Shown here in pieces: positions 23,975 to 33,556 of a stretch of 64,000 bases of DNA. This stretch comes from Bacteroidales bacterium (lineage in GTDB: Bacteria > Bacteroidota > Bacteroidia > Bacteroidales > UBA932). Made by a program: the position numbers and the translations under genes. The stretch's first letter is position 1; every line of letters begins with the position of its first letter. The stretch covers positions 26,439-90,438 of the forward strand of contig JAGBJY010000052.1 in NCBI GenBank assembly GCA_017934185.1, in the 5' to 3' direction. Under the pieces are notes generated by a model that was not told where the DNA came from, made no database searches, and saw nothing but the letters and a program-made list of their open reading frames with translations.

Positions 23975-25254
23975 AGCGCGTCCTCATCATCGCCTACTAC
24001 TGGCCGCCGTCCGGAGGGTCGGGGGTGCAGCGTTGGGTGAAGTTTGTGAAGTACCTGCCAGCCGAGGGTTGGGAGCCCGTGGTTTTTGCGCCTCTGGGGG
24101 CCGATTATCCTTCGCTGGACCCGTCGTTTGAAGCCGAAGTGCCGGCTTCGGTGGAAGTGCTGCGCGGCCCCATCCGGGAGCCTTATGCCGCTTACCGCAA
24201 GCTCACGGGGGCTAAAAGCACCCAGGTGACGGAGATTTCTTCCGGCAAAAAAACCTGGAAACAGAAGCTTTCCCTCTGGGTAAGGGCCAACTGTTTTGTG
24301 CCGGATCCGCGGGTGGCTTGGGTAAAACCCAGTGTGAAGCTTTTGCGTAAATACCTGGCCGAACATCCCGTAGACGCCCTTGTGACCACGGGGCCGCCGC
24401 ATTCGGTGCACCTGATTGGCCAGAAACTTCACAAGGAACTGGGCATTCCCTGGATTCCGGATTTCCGGGACCCCTGGAGCAAAATGTACTACCTGAAGTA
24501 TTTGCCCATGACCGGCGGGACGTGGCGGAAACTGCGGGCCTTGGAAAAAGGCGTTCTGGAAAGCTGCAGCACCGTTTTGGCCTGCACCCCGCTTATGCAG
24601 GAAGACTTTAGGGCCCTGACCGCGACGCCCGTAGCGTGCATCACCAACGGCTACGACGAGGAAGATTTCACCGGCCCTGCCCCGGAAGGAGACGGCCACT
24701 TTAACCTGGTACACACCGGTCTTTTTGCGGCCGACGGCAACCCCTTCGCGCTTTGGAAAGTGCTGGGAGAAATGGTGAAGGCCGATGCGGCCTTCCGGCA
24801 AGCCCTTCGCATCCGCCTGGTGGGAAAAGTGGACCGGGAGGTAGTGGAAGCCATTGCCGCGGCAGGCTTGGAAGCCGTGCTATTGGGGCCGCAGAACCAT
24901 GCCAGGGCCGTGACGGAGCAGCGGTCGGCCACACTGCTGCTGCTGCCGCTTCGCAACGACCCTCAGTACAGGCCCATCCTGCCGGGCAAACTCTTTGAGT
25001 ACCTGGCCGCCAGGCGCCCGGTGCTGGGCATTGGCCAGACGGATGGGGCCATGGCGCGGGTGCTGTCGGCCACAGGGGCGGGCGCAACGGTGGATTGGGA
25101 AGACGAGGCCGCCATTCGTGCTTTTTTGGCCGATGCCTGGCAGCAGTTCCGCAGCGGCGGCATTCCTGCCACCAGCGGCGACATCGGCCCGTATTCCCGC
25201 CGCGCCACGGCGCATCAGCTGGCGTCCCTGCTGGACCGGGTGTCGCAGGGGTGA
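23971..25254 (+). CDS. glycosyltransferase, family 4-like
   Basis: The product is 427 residues. The N-terminal Rossmann half begins [29 protein letters not shown], the usual start of Bacteroidota GT4-like enzymes. It includes [12 protein letters not shown] and [10 protein letters not shown]. The C-terminal half has [16 protein letters not shown] and a donor-binding region with [19 protein letters not shown]. This suggests sugar transfer from a nucleotide-sugar to a surface glycan or lipid. The sugar is unknown. It is coupled to mutS by an ATGA overlap and followed after 16 bp by the YfhO-like gene, a plausible partner in envelope glycan assembly. Confidence 0.85.
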   Translation: [427 protein letters not shown]

Positions 25255-25270
25255 CGGTAGAATAAAGATT

Positions 25271-27835
25271 ATGAGAAAAGACCTTATAAAGAAACTTGGC
25301 ATTGCCCTGGGGGCGATTGCGCTTTTTCTGGCCCTGAGCTACGGTTTTGTTCCGCAGGTGCTGGAGGGAAAAATTGTGAACCAGAGCGACATTTCCGGCT
25401 ATGTGGGCATGTCGCATGAGATGACTCAGTGGAACAAGGCACATCCCGACAACCCTACTTACTGGACCGACAGCATGTTTGGCGGCATGCCCACCACCGC
25501 TATCTCTACGCAGAACAAAGGCGACTATACGCAGTGGATTTACGATGCGCTGCTCACCGGAAAACGCCCGGCCACGTATCTGTTCATTGCGCTGCTGGGG
25601 GCCTTCCTGCTGTTTCTGGCCCTGGGGGTGAGCTGGCCGCTGGCCCTTGGCGGGGCCGTTGCCGTGGCCTTCTGCAGCTACAATTTCCAGATTATCCAGG
25701 TGGGACACAACACCAAGATGCAGGCCATTGCCTTCATGCCCTGGGTGCTGGCGGCGCTGGTGTTTACGTACCGCAGTGCTTACGGCGGGGAGGAGCCCCT
25801 CCGCTCCGCGTCGCTTCGCGACCCTGTCCGGGCAAATGCTCCGCGGAGGGGCTCCTCCCTGCCGAAGGTCCTCCTGGGCGCCGTGCTCTTTGGCCTGGCG
25901 CTTAGCATGCAAATCAAGGCCAACCACCAGCAAATCACTTATTATCTGGGCCTTATGGTGCTGCTGTACGGTGTGGTGGAATTGGTGCAGGCCCTCCGCA
26001 GCAAGGCCTGGAAGCCCTTCCTTACGGCATCGGCCCTGCTGCTGGTGCTGGGCAGCGCCGGCATCGCCACCAATGTGAACAAGCTGCTGCCGCTGGCCAA
26101 ATACACTCCCAATACCATGCGGGGCGGCTCTGAGCTTTCCGGGGCCGGGAACGACAAAGGCCTGGACCTGGATTATGCCACTTCCTGGAGCTACGGCTGG
26201 GAAGAACTGCCCAACCTCATGATTCCCAATTTCAACGGAGGGGCATCGGCCGGAGCCATGAATCCGGAGAAGTCGGAGACCATCAAGCTCCTCAGGCGCG
26301 CCGGACAGAAAAACCTCAAGGAAACCGCCAAGGCGCTGCCGCTGTACTGGGGGCCGCAGCCTTTTACCGCCGGGCCCATGTACATGGGGGCCATCACGGT
26401 GTTCCTGTTCCTGCTGGGGCTGTTCCTGTATAAAGGCAAGGAAAAATGGTGGCTGCTGACGGCGGTAATCCTGGCCGTTCTCATGGCGGTGGGCAACCAC
26501 TTTATGGCTTTTACCGCTTTCTGCTTTAAGTATTTACCGCTTTATAACAAGTTCCGGACGGTGTCCATGGCGCTGGTGGTGCTACAAATGGCCCTGCCCA
26601 TGCTGGGCTTCCTGGTGCTGGACGGCATTGTGAAGGAGCGCTACCCCAAAAAAGACTTCCTGAAGGCCTTCTGGTGGGCCCTGGGCCTCAGCGGCGGCTT
26701 CTGCCTGGTGGCTTATCTGGCGCCCGGCCTCTTCGGCACCTTCACCAGCGACGCCGACGCCCAGATGCAGGACGTGCTGGCAGAGGCCCTCATCGCCGAC
26801 CGCATTGCCCTTTTCCGGGCCGATGCCCTGCGCTCCCTGGCCCTTATTGCCGCCTCGGCAGGGCTGCTCCTTTGGGGATATCAGCGTCCCAAGCACAAAT
26901 GGATTGCCGCCGGAGGCATTTGCATCCTTCTGGCAATCAACCTGTTTGCAACGGGAAAGCGCTACCTCAACGCCGACCATTTCACTTCTCCCAAAGACTT
27001 CAACAAACCCTTTGCCGAGCGTCCGGCCGACCAGATGATCAAGGCCGATGAAGCCCCGTCCTACCGCGTTCTGGACCTCACGGTGAACGTTTTCAATTCT
27101 TCCATCCCGTCGTACCATCACAAGAGCGTGGGCGGCTATTCCCCCGCCAAGCTGCAGCGCTACCAAGACCTTATCGAGCGCTATCTCACCCCGGAAATCA
27201 ACAACCTGTACAAGCAGCTTGGAAGTGCCGAAGACCTCATGGCCGTAGCCGATTACATGGCCGCCGGCACCCCGGTACTGAACGCGCTGAACACCCGCTA
27301 CGTAGTACTGGACGGCAATTATCCGCCGCTGGTGAACGACAGCGCCTTTGGACCGGCGTGGTTTGTGGATTCCGCAGTGGTGGCGGACACCCCGGACGAA
27401 GAGATTGCGCTGCTGGGCAGCGTGGACCTGAAACGGCAGGCGGTGCTGGGAGATGGCCGGTCGCTGCCGGCCATGACCGGAGGGAACGTCATCCCCGGCT
27501 CGACCGGGGATCTCATCGAGTTAAGCTCCTACGCCCCCAACGAGCTGCGTTACAAGTACTTGGCAGGGCGTGACAGGCTGGCGGTTTTCAGCGAAATCTG
27601 GTACCCGAACGGCTGGACGGCCACGGTGGACGGGGAGCCCCTGGAGCTGCTGAGGGCCGACTGGACCCTCCGCGCGGCCCTTCTGCCCGCCGGAGAGCAC
27701 GAAGTGGTGATGCGCTTCCTGCCGGAGAGCTACCGCACCGGCGCCGCCATCTCCCGCTGGACTTCCATCGGCCTGCTGCTCCTGCTGGTTCTTGCCCTGG
27801 GCGGCACCCTTGTTATCGGCGGCGGTAAACGGTAA
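25271..27835 (+). CDS. YfhO-family polytopic membrane protein
   Basis: The product is 854 residues from the ATG at 25271 (MRKDLIKKLGIALG). About a dozen hydrophobic helices run through residues 10-560. A large periplasmic C-terminal domain follows (FNSSIPSYHHKSVGGYSPAKL and AVFSEIWYPNGW), and a last helix precedes the C-terminus. YfhO-like proteins have a GT-C-like fold and are linked to teichoic-acid or glycolipid glycosylation in Firmicutes. The role in Bacteroidota is unproven. Codons at 25789-25858 derive from a long inverted repeat that is likely an in-frame insertion. The 3' end overlaps the convergent folA gene by 23 bp. It follows a glycosyltransferase gene, consistent with a shared pathway. 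Confidence 0.85.
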   Translation: MRKDLIKKLGIALGAIALFLALSYGFVPQVLEGKIVNQSDISGYVGMSHEMTQWNKAHPDNPTYWTDSMFGGMPTTAISTQNKGDYTQWIYDALLTGKRPATYLFIALLGAFLLFLALGVSWPLALGGAVAVAFCSYNFQIIQVGHNTKMQAIAFMPWVLAALVFTYRSAYGGEEPLRSASLRDPVRANAPRRGSSLPKVLLGAVLFGLALSMQIKANHQQITYYLGLMVLLYGVVELVQALRSKAWKPFLTASALLLVLGSAGIATNVNKLLPLAKYTPNTMRGGSELSGAGNDKGLDLDYATSWSYGWEELPNLMIPNFNGGASAGAMNPEKSETIKLLRRAGQKNLKETAKALPLYWGPQPFTAGPMYMGAITVFLFLLGLFLYKGKEKWWLLTAVILAVLMAVGNHFMAFTAFCFKYLPLYNKFRTVSMALVVLQMALPMLGFLVLDGIVKERYPKKDFLKAFWWALGLSGGFCLVAYLAPGLFGTFTSDADAQMQDVLAEALIADRIALFRADALRSLALIAASAGLLLWGYQRPKHKWIAAGGICILLAINLFATGKRYLNADHFTSPKDFNKPFAERPADQMIKADEAPSYRVLDLTVNVFNSSIPSYHHKSVGGYSPAKLQRYQDLIERYLTPEINNLYKQLGSAEDLMAVADYMAAGTPVLNALNTRYVVLDGNYPPLVNDSAFGPAWFVDSAVVADTPDEEIALLGSVDLKRQAVLGDGRSLPAMTGGNVIPGSTGDLIELSSYAPNELRYKYLAGRDRLAVFSEIWYPNGWTATVDGEPLELLRADWTLRAALLPAGEHEVVMRFLPESYRTGAAISRWTSIGLLLLLVLALGGTLVIGGGKR
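25789..25858. repeat. 70-bp palindromic element inside a coding gene
   Basis: The left arm at 25789-25804 starts GGAGGAGCCCCTCCGC. It is the exact reverse complement of the right arm at 25843-25858 (16 bp). A nested GTCGC-TTC-GCGAC hairpin lies between them. The reading frame of the YfhO-like gene passes through it, adding a charged, Arg-rich loop. The look is that of a REP-like insertion. Confidence 0.7.
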
Positions 27836-28307
27836 ATTCGAAGGGGTAGCCGGTTTCGGGGTCCACGTGCGTTTCGGAGCGGGATTCTTCTTCCCAGACC
27901 TCCGGGTCGATGACGGGGAAGAAAACGTCGGCATCCGGGAGGACGGTGTGCACGTGCGTGATATAGAGCCGGTCCATCTCGGGCAGGGCCGCCCTGTACA
28001 CGGAGGCTCCTCCCATGACAAAGCATTTCTCCGCACCGGTGGCCTCGGCCGCTGCATAAGCCTCATCAAAGGAATACACGCAGCAGGCTTCCGGGATGTC
28101 CTCTCCGCCCAGGTTCAGGACAATATTCTTGCGCCCGGGAAGCGGCCGGAAGGGCAGGGAAAAGTACGTGGTGCGTCCCATGATGACGGGATAGCCCTTG
28201 GTGGTGGCTTTGAAATATTTCAAGTCTTCCGCGATGTGCCACGGAAGTTGGTTTTTGATGCCGATGCCGTAGTTGTCGGCAATGGCTACTATGAGGCATT
28301 TTTCCAT
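27813..28307 (-). CDS. folA: dihydrofolate reductase
   Basis: The product is 164 residues from the ATG at 28307 (MEKCLIVAIADNYGIG). It reduces dihydrofolate with NADPH. Visible motifs are NQLPWHIAEDLKYFK (substrate site with the acidic residue), VIMGRTTYFSLP and the cofactor-binding FVMGGASVYR. The length is normal. The gene follows thyA with a 1-bp gap, the classic thyA-folA pair in which ThyA produces dihydrofolate and this enzyme recycles it. A longer upstream reading frame has no support. The 3' end overlaps the YfhO-like gene in convergent orientation. Confidence 0.96.
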   Translation of the reverse strand: MEKCLIVAIADNYGIGIKNQLPWHIAEDLKYFKATTKGYPVIMGRTTYFSLPFRPLPGRKNIVLNLGGEDIPEACCVYSFDEAYAAAEATGAEKCFVMGGASVYRAALPEMDRLYITHVHTVLPDADVFFPVIDPEVWEEESRSETHVDPETGYPFEFTVYRRR

Positions 28308-28308
28308 A

Positions 28309-29103
28309 TTAAACGGCAACGGGGGCTTTGATGGAAGGCCAGGGGTCGTAGCCCTCCAGGGTGAAATCTTCGTACTTGAAGTCAAAGAGGGACTTGACCT
28401 CAGGGTTAAGGACCATGCGGGACAGGGGACGCGGCTCCCGGGAAAGTTGCAGGGCCACCTGTTCGAAATGATTGCTGTACAGGTGCGTGTCGCCCGTTGT
28501 ATGGATGAACTCGCCGGGCTGCAGGCCGCACACCTGCGCCATCATCAGGGTGAGCAGCGCATAGGAGGCGATATTGAACGGCACCCCCAGGAACACGTCG
28601 GCGCTGCGCTGATACAGCTGGCAGGAGAGTTTCCCCTCCGCCACATAGAACTGAAAAAGGCAGTGGCAGGGCGGCAGGGCCATCCGGTCCACCTCGCCGG
28701 GGTTCCAGGCGCACACCAGCATGCGGCGGGAGTCCGGATTGTGCTTTATTTGGTCGATAACCATCGAAAGTTGGTCGATAGCCCTTCCATCCGGAGCCGG
28801 CCAAGCGCGCCACTGATGCCCGTAAACCGGGCCCAGGTCTCCGTTTTCATCGGCCCATTCGTCCCAGATGCTCACGCCGTGCTCTTGCAGGTAGCGTACG
28901 TTGGTGTCGCCGGCAATGAACCAGAGGAGTTCATAGATGATGGACTTGAGATGGAGCTTTTTGGTGGTAAGGAGGGGGAAACCCTCGGCCAGGTTGAAGC
29001 GCATCTGGTAGCCGAACACGCTCTGCGTGCCCGTTCCGGTGCGGTCGCCCCGCATGACACCGTGCTCCCGGATATGTCTAAGAAGGTCTAAGTACTGTTG
29101 CAT
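28309..29103 (-). CDS. thyA: thymidylate synthase
   Basis: The product is 264 residues from the ATG at 29103, exactly the standard ThyA length. It methylates dUMP to dTMP using methylenetetrahydrofolate. The catalytic cysteine lies in [10 protein letters not shown] and the folate/dUMP site in [19 protein letters not shown]. The ending [13 protein letters not shown] is typical. Upstream, a perfect -7 box (TATTTTTG on the minus strand, 29115-29108) ends 4 bp before the ATG, suggesting a leaderless transcript. It is co-transcribed with folA. Confidence 0.97.
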   Translation of the reverse strand: MQQYLDLLRHIREHGVMRGDRTGTGTQSVFGYQMRFNLAEGFPLLTTKKLHLKSIIYELLWFIAGDTNVRYLQEHGVSIWDEWADENGDLGPVYGHQWRAWPAPDGRAIDQLSMVIDQIKHNPDSRRMLVCAWNPGEVDRMALPPCHCLFQFYVAEGKLSCQLYQRSADVFLGVPFNIASYALLTLMMAQVCGLQPGEFIHTTGDTHLYSNHFEQVALQLSREPRPLSRMVLNPEVKSLFDFKYEDFTLEGYDPWPSIKAPVAV

Positions 29104-29107
29104 ACTG

Positions 29108-29115
29108 CAAAAATA
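29108..29115 (-). promoter_or_regulatory. -7 box for thyA-folA
   Basis: TATTTTTG on the minus strand, perfect to TAnnTTTG, with only 4 bp to the thyA ATG. Confidence 0.6.
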
Positions 29116-29175
29116 CGAATCTATTTTGAATTCAGTGCTATTTTTGTTTTCTTTGCAAAAGTAGTAAGTGTATTC

Positions 29176-30528
29176 ATGAAAGAAAGAGAACATTTCGGTA
29201 GCCGGGCTGCCGTTATCATGGCCCTTGCAGGGTCGGCCATCGGCCTGGGCAACATCTGGCGTTTCCCTTATATGGTGGGCGAGCATGGCGGCGCCGCCTT
29301 CATCATCGTGTACCTGGCGGCCAGCCTTTTCCTGGCGCTTCCCATCTTTTTTGCCGAATCCATCATCGGCCGAAGCGGCGGCTCCAACACCTACGGGTCC
29401 ATGCAAAAACTAGCCCCCGGAACCGGCTGGAAGTGGTTGGGCCTGCTGACTATAATATCTCCCATCATCATCCTCAGCTACTACTCCGTGGTGGGCGGCT
29501 GGTCGGTGGAATACCTTTTCAAGGCACTGGCCTTCGATTTTTCCGGCAGCGATGCCCGCATCGAGGGCTTCTTCGGCCGCTTCATCTCCTCCGTATGGGA
29601 ACCCATCATTGCGCATACCGTCTTCATCGGTGCGGTGGCCGGCGTGGTGCTGGGCGGGGTGAAAAAAGGCATCGAGAAGTTTACCAAAATCACCATGCCC
29701 CTCCTCTTTTTCCTGATTCTGGTGCTGGTGGTTTATTCGCTGCTGCTGCCCGGGGCCGGCGAAGGCGTGCGCTATCTGGTGAAGCCCGATTTCTCCAAAC
29801 TGGACGTGCAGGCCGTTGCGGCCGCCATGGGACAGGCGTTTTTCTCCCTGTCGTTGGGCGTGGGCACCGTCCTCACCTATGCCTCCTACATGAAGGCCGA
29901 TGAGAATATTTTCGCCTCCGGCCTGGGAACGGCGGCGGCCGATTTGTTCTTCGCCGTCCTGGCTGGCTTTGCCATTATGCCGGCCGTGTTCGCAGCGGGC
30001 ATCGCCCCGGGCGCCGGACCGGGCCTGGTCTTCGAAACCCTGCCCTACATTTTCAACCACATGAGCCTCTGGGCTTCCTGGGTGGGCGCCCTCGTGGCCA
30101 TTGTCTTCTTTTTCACCATCCTGGTGGCGGCGCTCACATCGGCCATTTCCATAATGGAAGTGGGGGTGGCCTACCTGGCCGAAGAAAAAGGACGCTCCCG
30201 CAAAAAGGCCGTGCTGGAAATCACGTTGTTCGCCTGGGTGGTGGGCGTGCTGTGCAGCCTCTCCTTCGGGCCGCTGGCCGGGGTACAGCTGCTGGGAAAC
30301 TCCATCTTTGACTTCCTGGACAAGCTCTGCTCCAACTGGCTGCTGCCGCTGGGCGGCCTGCTCTTTACCCTCTTCGTGGGCTGGAAAATGAGCAAAGCCT
30401 CTGTCCGTGAGGAATTTACCAACAAAGGAAAGCGCAATACCCGCGTTTTTGGCCTGGTCTATTTCCTCATGCGCTTCGTGGCGCCCATCGGCATTGTGAT
30501 TGTCTTTTTCACCAATCTGCTGCTTTAG
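29176..30528 (+). CDS. sodium-dependent transporter of the SNF (NSS) family
   Basis: The product is 450 residues from the ATG at 29176 ([10 protein letters not shown]). An 11-12-helix secondary transporter is indicated. Helix 1 carries the Na+/substrate motif [16 protein letters not shown], and helix 3 onward shows the [15 protein letters not shown] region. Helices 6-8 include [20 protein letters not shown], the unwound substrate-binding segment of the LeuT fold. Bacterial members import amino acids such as Trp, Tyr or Leu; the substrate here is not clear. The 3' end overlaps the convergent surface-protein gene by 4 bp. A TTTCTTTG string shortly upstream may be its promoter. Confidence 0.93.
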   Translation: MKEREHFGSRAAVIMALAGSAIGLGNIWRFPYMVGEHGGAAFIIVYLAASLFLALPIFFAESIIGRSGGSNTYGSMQKLAPGTGWKWLGLLTIISPIIILSYYSVVGGWSVEYLFKALAFDFSGSDARIEGFFGRFISSVWEPIIAHTVFIGAVAGVVLGGVKKGIEKFTKITMPLLFFLILVLVVYSLLLPGAGEGVRYLVKPDFSKLDVQAVAAAMGQAFFSLSLGVGTVLTYASYMKADENIFASGLGTAAADLFFAVLAGFAIMPAVFAAGIAPGAGPGLVFETLPYIFNHMSLWASWVGALVAIVFFFTILVAALTSAISIMEVGVAYLAEEKGRSRKKAVLEITLFAWVVGVLCSLSFGPLAGVQLLGNSIFDFLDKLCSNWLLPLGGLLFTLFVGWKMSKASVREEFTNKGKRNTRVFGLVYFLMRFVAPIGIVIVFFTNLLL

Positions 30529-33500
30529 ATATCCACGCTGAAAATCAGGCGCGCAGACCAGGGGCTTGACTGACCGGAGCGGGCATACCAGCTGCCGCCC
30601 AGATAGTCTACAGAGACGCCCAGGGTAATGTTGTAAGCAAAGATAAGAATCTGATTGAAGTTGCCGCTGATGTCCACACCGGCGCTCCAAAGATGCTCGC
30701 TGCGGCCCAATCCGGTAAAGTCCCCGTGCGGAGACAAGAGGAAATTCTTCACGTACAGAAGGCCCGGCAGCGAGATATCGCCCACATAAACGGGGATGGC
30801 ATAGTCGGCCGATACCTTCCATTGGAAGGGGAATGCACGGCCCACACTCGTCTGGGCCATGGTTTCAAAGCCGCGCGGCAGCGTATTCACGGCCAATTCG
30901 CCAAAGCGCGAACCGTCCTGCAGGAGCTGCTGCTGGACCATGGCCGTGAGCCGAAGCCCCTGCGTGCGCACCACGCCCGGCAAATAACCGTAGGCATAGC
31001 CGTAAACATTGGGGGCAAAATACTGCGTAATGCCCGGCCGGAGGTTGGCGCCCGCTTCCAGGCCGACACCCCAGCGCGGATAAACGGCACTCCGGGCCTT
31101 GGGGCGCATCCAATAGCCGCGAAGGGCCACGCCCAGGCGCTGCATGGGCACGCTCTCAGGCTCACTGACCGCCGACAGATGATAGCGTGCCGCCCCTTCC
31201 GTGCCGCCGGGGTCTTCCATGAAATCCACGGGGCCGCGGGCAAAAAGATGGTTGCTGAGGCTGTAGCGAAACTGCGGGGTAAAGCCGTACAGCATGCCGC
31301 AGCGGGAGAACTGCCAGGGGATGTACACCCGCAGGGAGCCATTCACAAACGGCTCCTTCCTAAGGGCCGTATTCACAGAGACGTTGCCGGAGGACACGCC
31401 AAAGCGCCGAAGCACAAAAAACTGCTGCGCCGCCTGGTCTCCTGCGTCCAACTTGAATTCAAAAATGGGAAGCCAGCCGGAATAGGTGGTCCTGAGATGG
31501 AAGGCGTTGCGCCAGGCGCCCTTGCGGTCGGGGTCCCGGTGGATACCATAACCCAACACGCCGGAGAAAGTGCTTAAAGTATTCTGGAAGAAGCCCGTAA
31601 GCCCCAGCGAAGCATACTCATAGGTAAAGTCAAAGGAGTCCTTGACAATGGCATCCCCATCCAGATACAGCGGCAGCCAGGAATGCAGGCTGGTGTGCCC
31701 CAGTTTGCTGTAACGCTTGGGAGCCGAGAACGCCACCGCCTGCGCAAAGTCCGGCTGGGGGCCCAAAGAGGCTTCCTGCTCCCGCAGTTTGTCCTCGATG
31801 GGATGGGGCGCCAATTGAGAAAACTCCGCCTCACGGGGCTGCAAGTCCGATTCTTCCACACTGAAGAGCATTTTTCCCTGGAGGGTTTGTGAAGTGCAGT
31901 ACAGCAGTTCCCCTGCCCGGCAAAAATCCGAGGCGCCATAGCGGGTGGCCGTGAGCTGCACCAGGCGGCCGGTGGAGGGCTCATAGCGGTACAGCTCATT
32001 CACGCCGCTACGGTCCGACACCCATTCCAAGGCCCCGTCGTGGCTCCCGAAATTCACCACCTTCTGAGCCGATGGTGCCAGTTTCTGCCGCCACTCGTTT
32101 CCCTCCCAGTGCATCCAGAGGCCATATCCCTCCGGCCCGATGCCCAGGGCATAGAGGGCACCGTCCAGCCAGGCCGTCTCCGTGAACTGCACCCCGGAAG
32201 GGACGCCCCAGTCTTCGCTGATTTCTCCGCTGTCCGGGCTCATCACCAGCACGGTCTGGGAGCCGTCCGTACGGTATTCTATCACCGCCATACAGGAGCC
32301 GTCATCGGCCACTTGCGGCGAATAATAACGCTTTCCGGAAACAAGGGTGCACACTTTGTTCCGGCGCACATCGTAATAGCAGAGGGCCGAAGAGCCCGAC
32401 AGCGACCAGCGCGGGTCCCGCCGCGTTTCTGACCAGTAAATGCGCCCGCGCGTAGCGTCATAGGAAAGCTGTGAGGAGTGCGCGCCTATGGAATGCTTCC
32501 TGACCGCGCGCCCCTCTGTAATCTCCACAAGCTCAGCGGGATACAGATAACCGGAGCGCACGGCGAAGAGCCTTCCACCGGCCCAGACAGGGTTCTGGTA
32601 ATCTACCGGGAAAGACTCCTCGGCCGTTACCGGGGTGAGCGTAAGGAAGGGTCCGCGTTCCCGGGCCGATGCCTGCCAGACCTCGTTGAAACTGTCCATC
32701 AGCAGCGGAAAGGCGTTTTTGAATTTCTTCTGACCGGTGACCGCCTTGATGACCCGATGGAAACTGCCGGGGGTAAATGGCAGGGGATGGTGCAGCGAGC
32801 GCTCGATGACCTCTTTGGTAAACAGCGGATTATCTGTAAGATAGCGGCCGCCGGCAATGCCCATGTAGCTGATTTTGTAAAGGTCCGGCGTGAATTTCTT
32901 GTAGGAGCCGAAGTACCAGTGATTCCAGCTGCGGTAGTCGCCCTGGTCCAGCGCCACCTGGATGTAATTGAGAAAATCGGCCGTATAGGCACGTGTGCCG
33001 CGGTTCAGACCCGTTTCGGCCGCCACGGCATCGCCTTCGCCCATGGAAGAATCAAAGTACAGCGCCCAGCCCAGGGCGTTCCACGCCTGCCCCACAATAT
33101 AGGGAAAAGGTTTCATGAAGCCTTTGGCCGATAACTGGAGCTGCGCCTGGTGCCGGGGCTCGTGGGAGGCCAGCTGCACCGGCCAGGGCACAGGGTCGGC
33201 GCCGTAAGCGTCCGGCATGGTATAGAGGTCCATCCGCCAGGGCGCACAGACCATGGAGCCGTTGGAATAGGGATAATGCGTATGCAGCACCACCGGCATC
33301 CTCCGGCGCCTTCCTTCGCCGGGGACCTCCCCAATGCTCCTTCCCAGTGGCTGGCGGAACTGCTCCAGCAACGTCCCGTAAACGCGGGCCAGGGAATCGG
33401 CACCCTTAGGGTAAACTATTTCATAATGAGACGTTTGAACGCTATACCAGCGCAGGTGGCCAGGGTCGTCGCCGGTCAGGAAAAACTGGGCATGGAGCGG

Positions 33501-33548
33501 TAGCGTGCAAAGGGTGCACAGGAGGAGGGCCAGGAAGGATTTTCGCAT
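30525..33548 (-). CDS. large secreted/outer-membrane protein with HExxH motif
   Basis: The product is 1007 residues with a signal peptide (cleavage after TLPLHA). Residues 30-250 resemble the N-terminal domain of Bacteroidota gluzincin-like proteins and contain HEPRH at 129-133, which fits HExxH. A Glu zinc ligand further on is not certain. Residues 320-620 have repeated short beta strings (GRIYWSETRRDPRW, YRYEPSTGRLVQLT) like a TolB-type propeller. Residues 680-1007 look like an outer-membrane beta-barrel that ends in IFSVDI. Best guess: an outer-membrane protein with propeller and possible protease domain, function unknown. It is the last gene of the gal operon. Confidence 0.6.
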   Translation of the reverse strand: MRKSFLALLLCTLCTLPLHAQFFLTGDDPGHLRWYSVQTSHYEIVYPKGADSLARVYGTLLEQFRQPLGRSIGEVPGEGRRRRMPVVLHTHYPYSNGSMVCAPWRMDLYTMPDAYGADPVPWPVQLASHEPRHQAQLQLSAKGFMKPFPYIVGQAWNALGWALYFDSSMGEGDAVAAETGLNRGTRAYTADFLNYIQVALDQGDYRSWNHWYFGSYKKFTPDLYKISYMGIAGGRYLTDNPLFTKEVIERSLHHPLPFTPGSFHRVIKAVTGQKKFKNAFPLLMDSFNEVWQASARERGPFLTLTPVTAEESFPVDYQNPVWAGGRLFAVRSGYLYPAELVEITEGRAVRKHSIGAHSSQLSYDATRGRIYWSETRRDPRWSLSGSSALCYYDVRRNKVCTLVSGKRYYSPQVADDGSCMAVIEYRTDGSQTVLVMSPDSGEISEDWGVPSGVQFTETAWLDGALYALGIGPEGYGLWMHWEGNEWRQKLAPSAQKVVNFGSHDGALEWVSDRSGVNELYRYEPSTGRLVQLTATRYGASDFCRAGELLYCTSQTLQGKMLFSVEESDLQPREAEFSQLAPHPIEDKLREQEASLGPQPDFAQAVAFSAPKRYSKLGHTSLHSWLPLYLDGDAIVKDSFDFTYEYASLGLTGFFQNTLSTFSGVLGYGIHRDPDRKGAWRNAFHLRTTYSGWLPIFEFKLDAGDQAAQQFFVLRRFGVSSGNVSVNTALRKEPFVNGSLRVYIPWQFSRCGMLYGFTPQFRYSLSNHLFARGPVDFMEDPGGTEGAARYHLSAVSEPESVPMQRLGVALRGYWMRPKARSAVYPRWGVGLEAGANLRPGITQYFAPNVYGYAYGYLPGVVRTQGLRLTAMVQQQLLQDGSRFGELAVNTLPRGFETMAQTSVGRAFPFQWKVSADYAIPVYVGDISLPGLLYVKNFLLSPHGDFTGLGRSEHLWSAGVDISGNFNQILIFAYNITLGVSVDYLGGSWYARSGQSSPWSARLIFSVDI

Positions 33549-33556
33549 AGCGGGAA

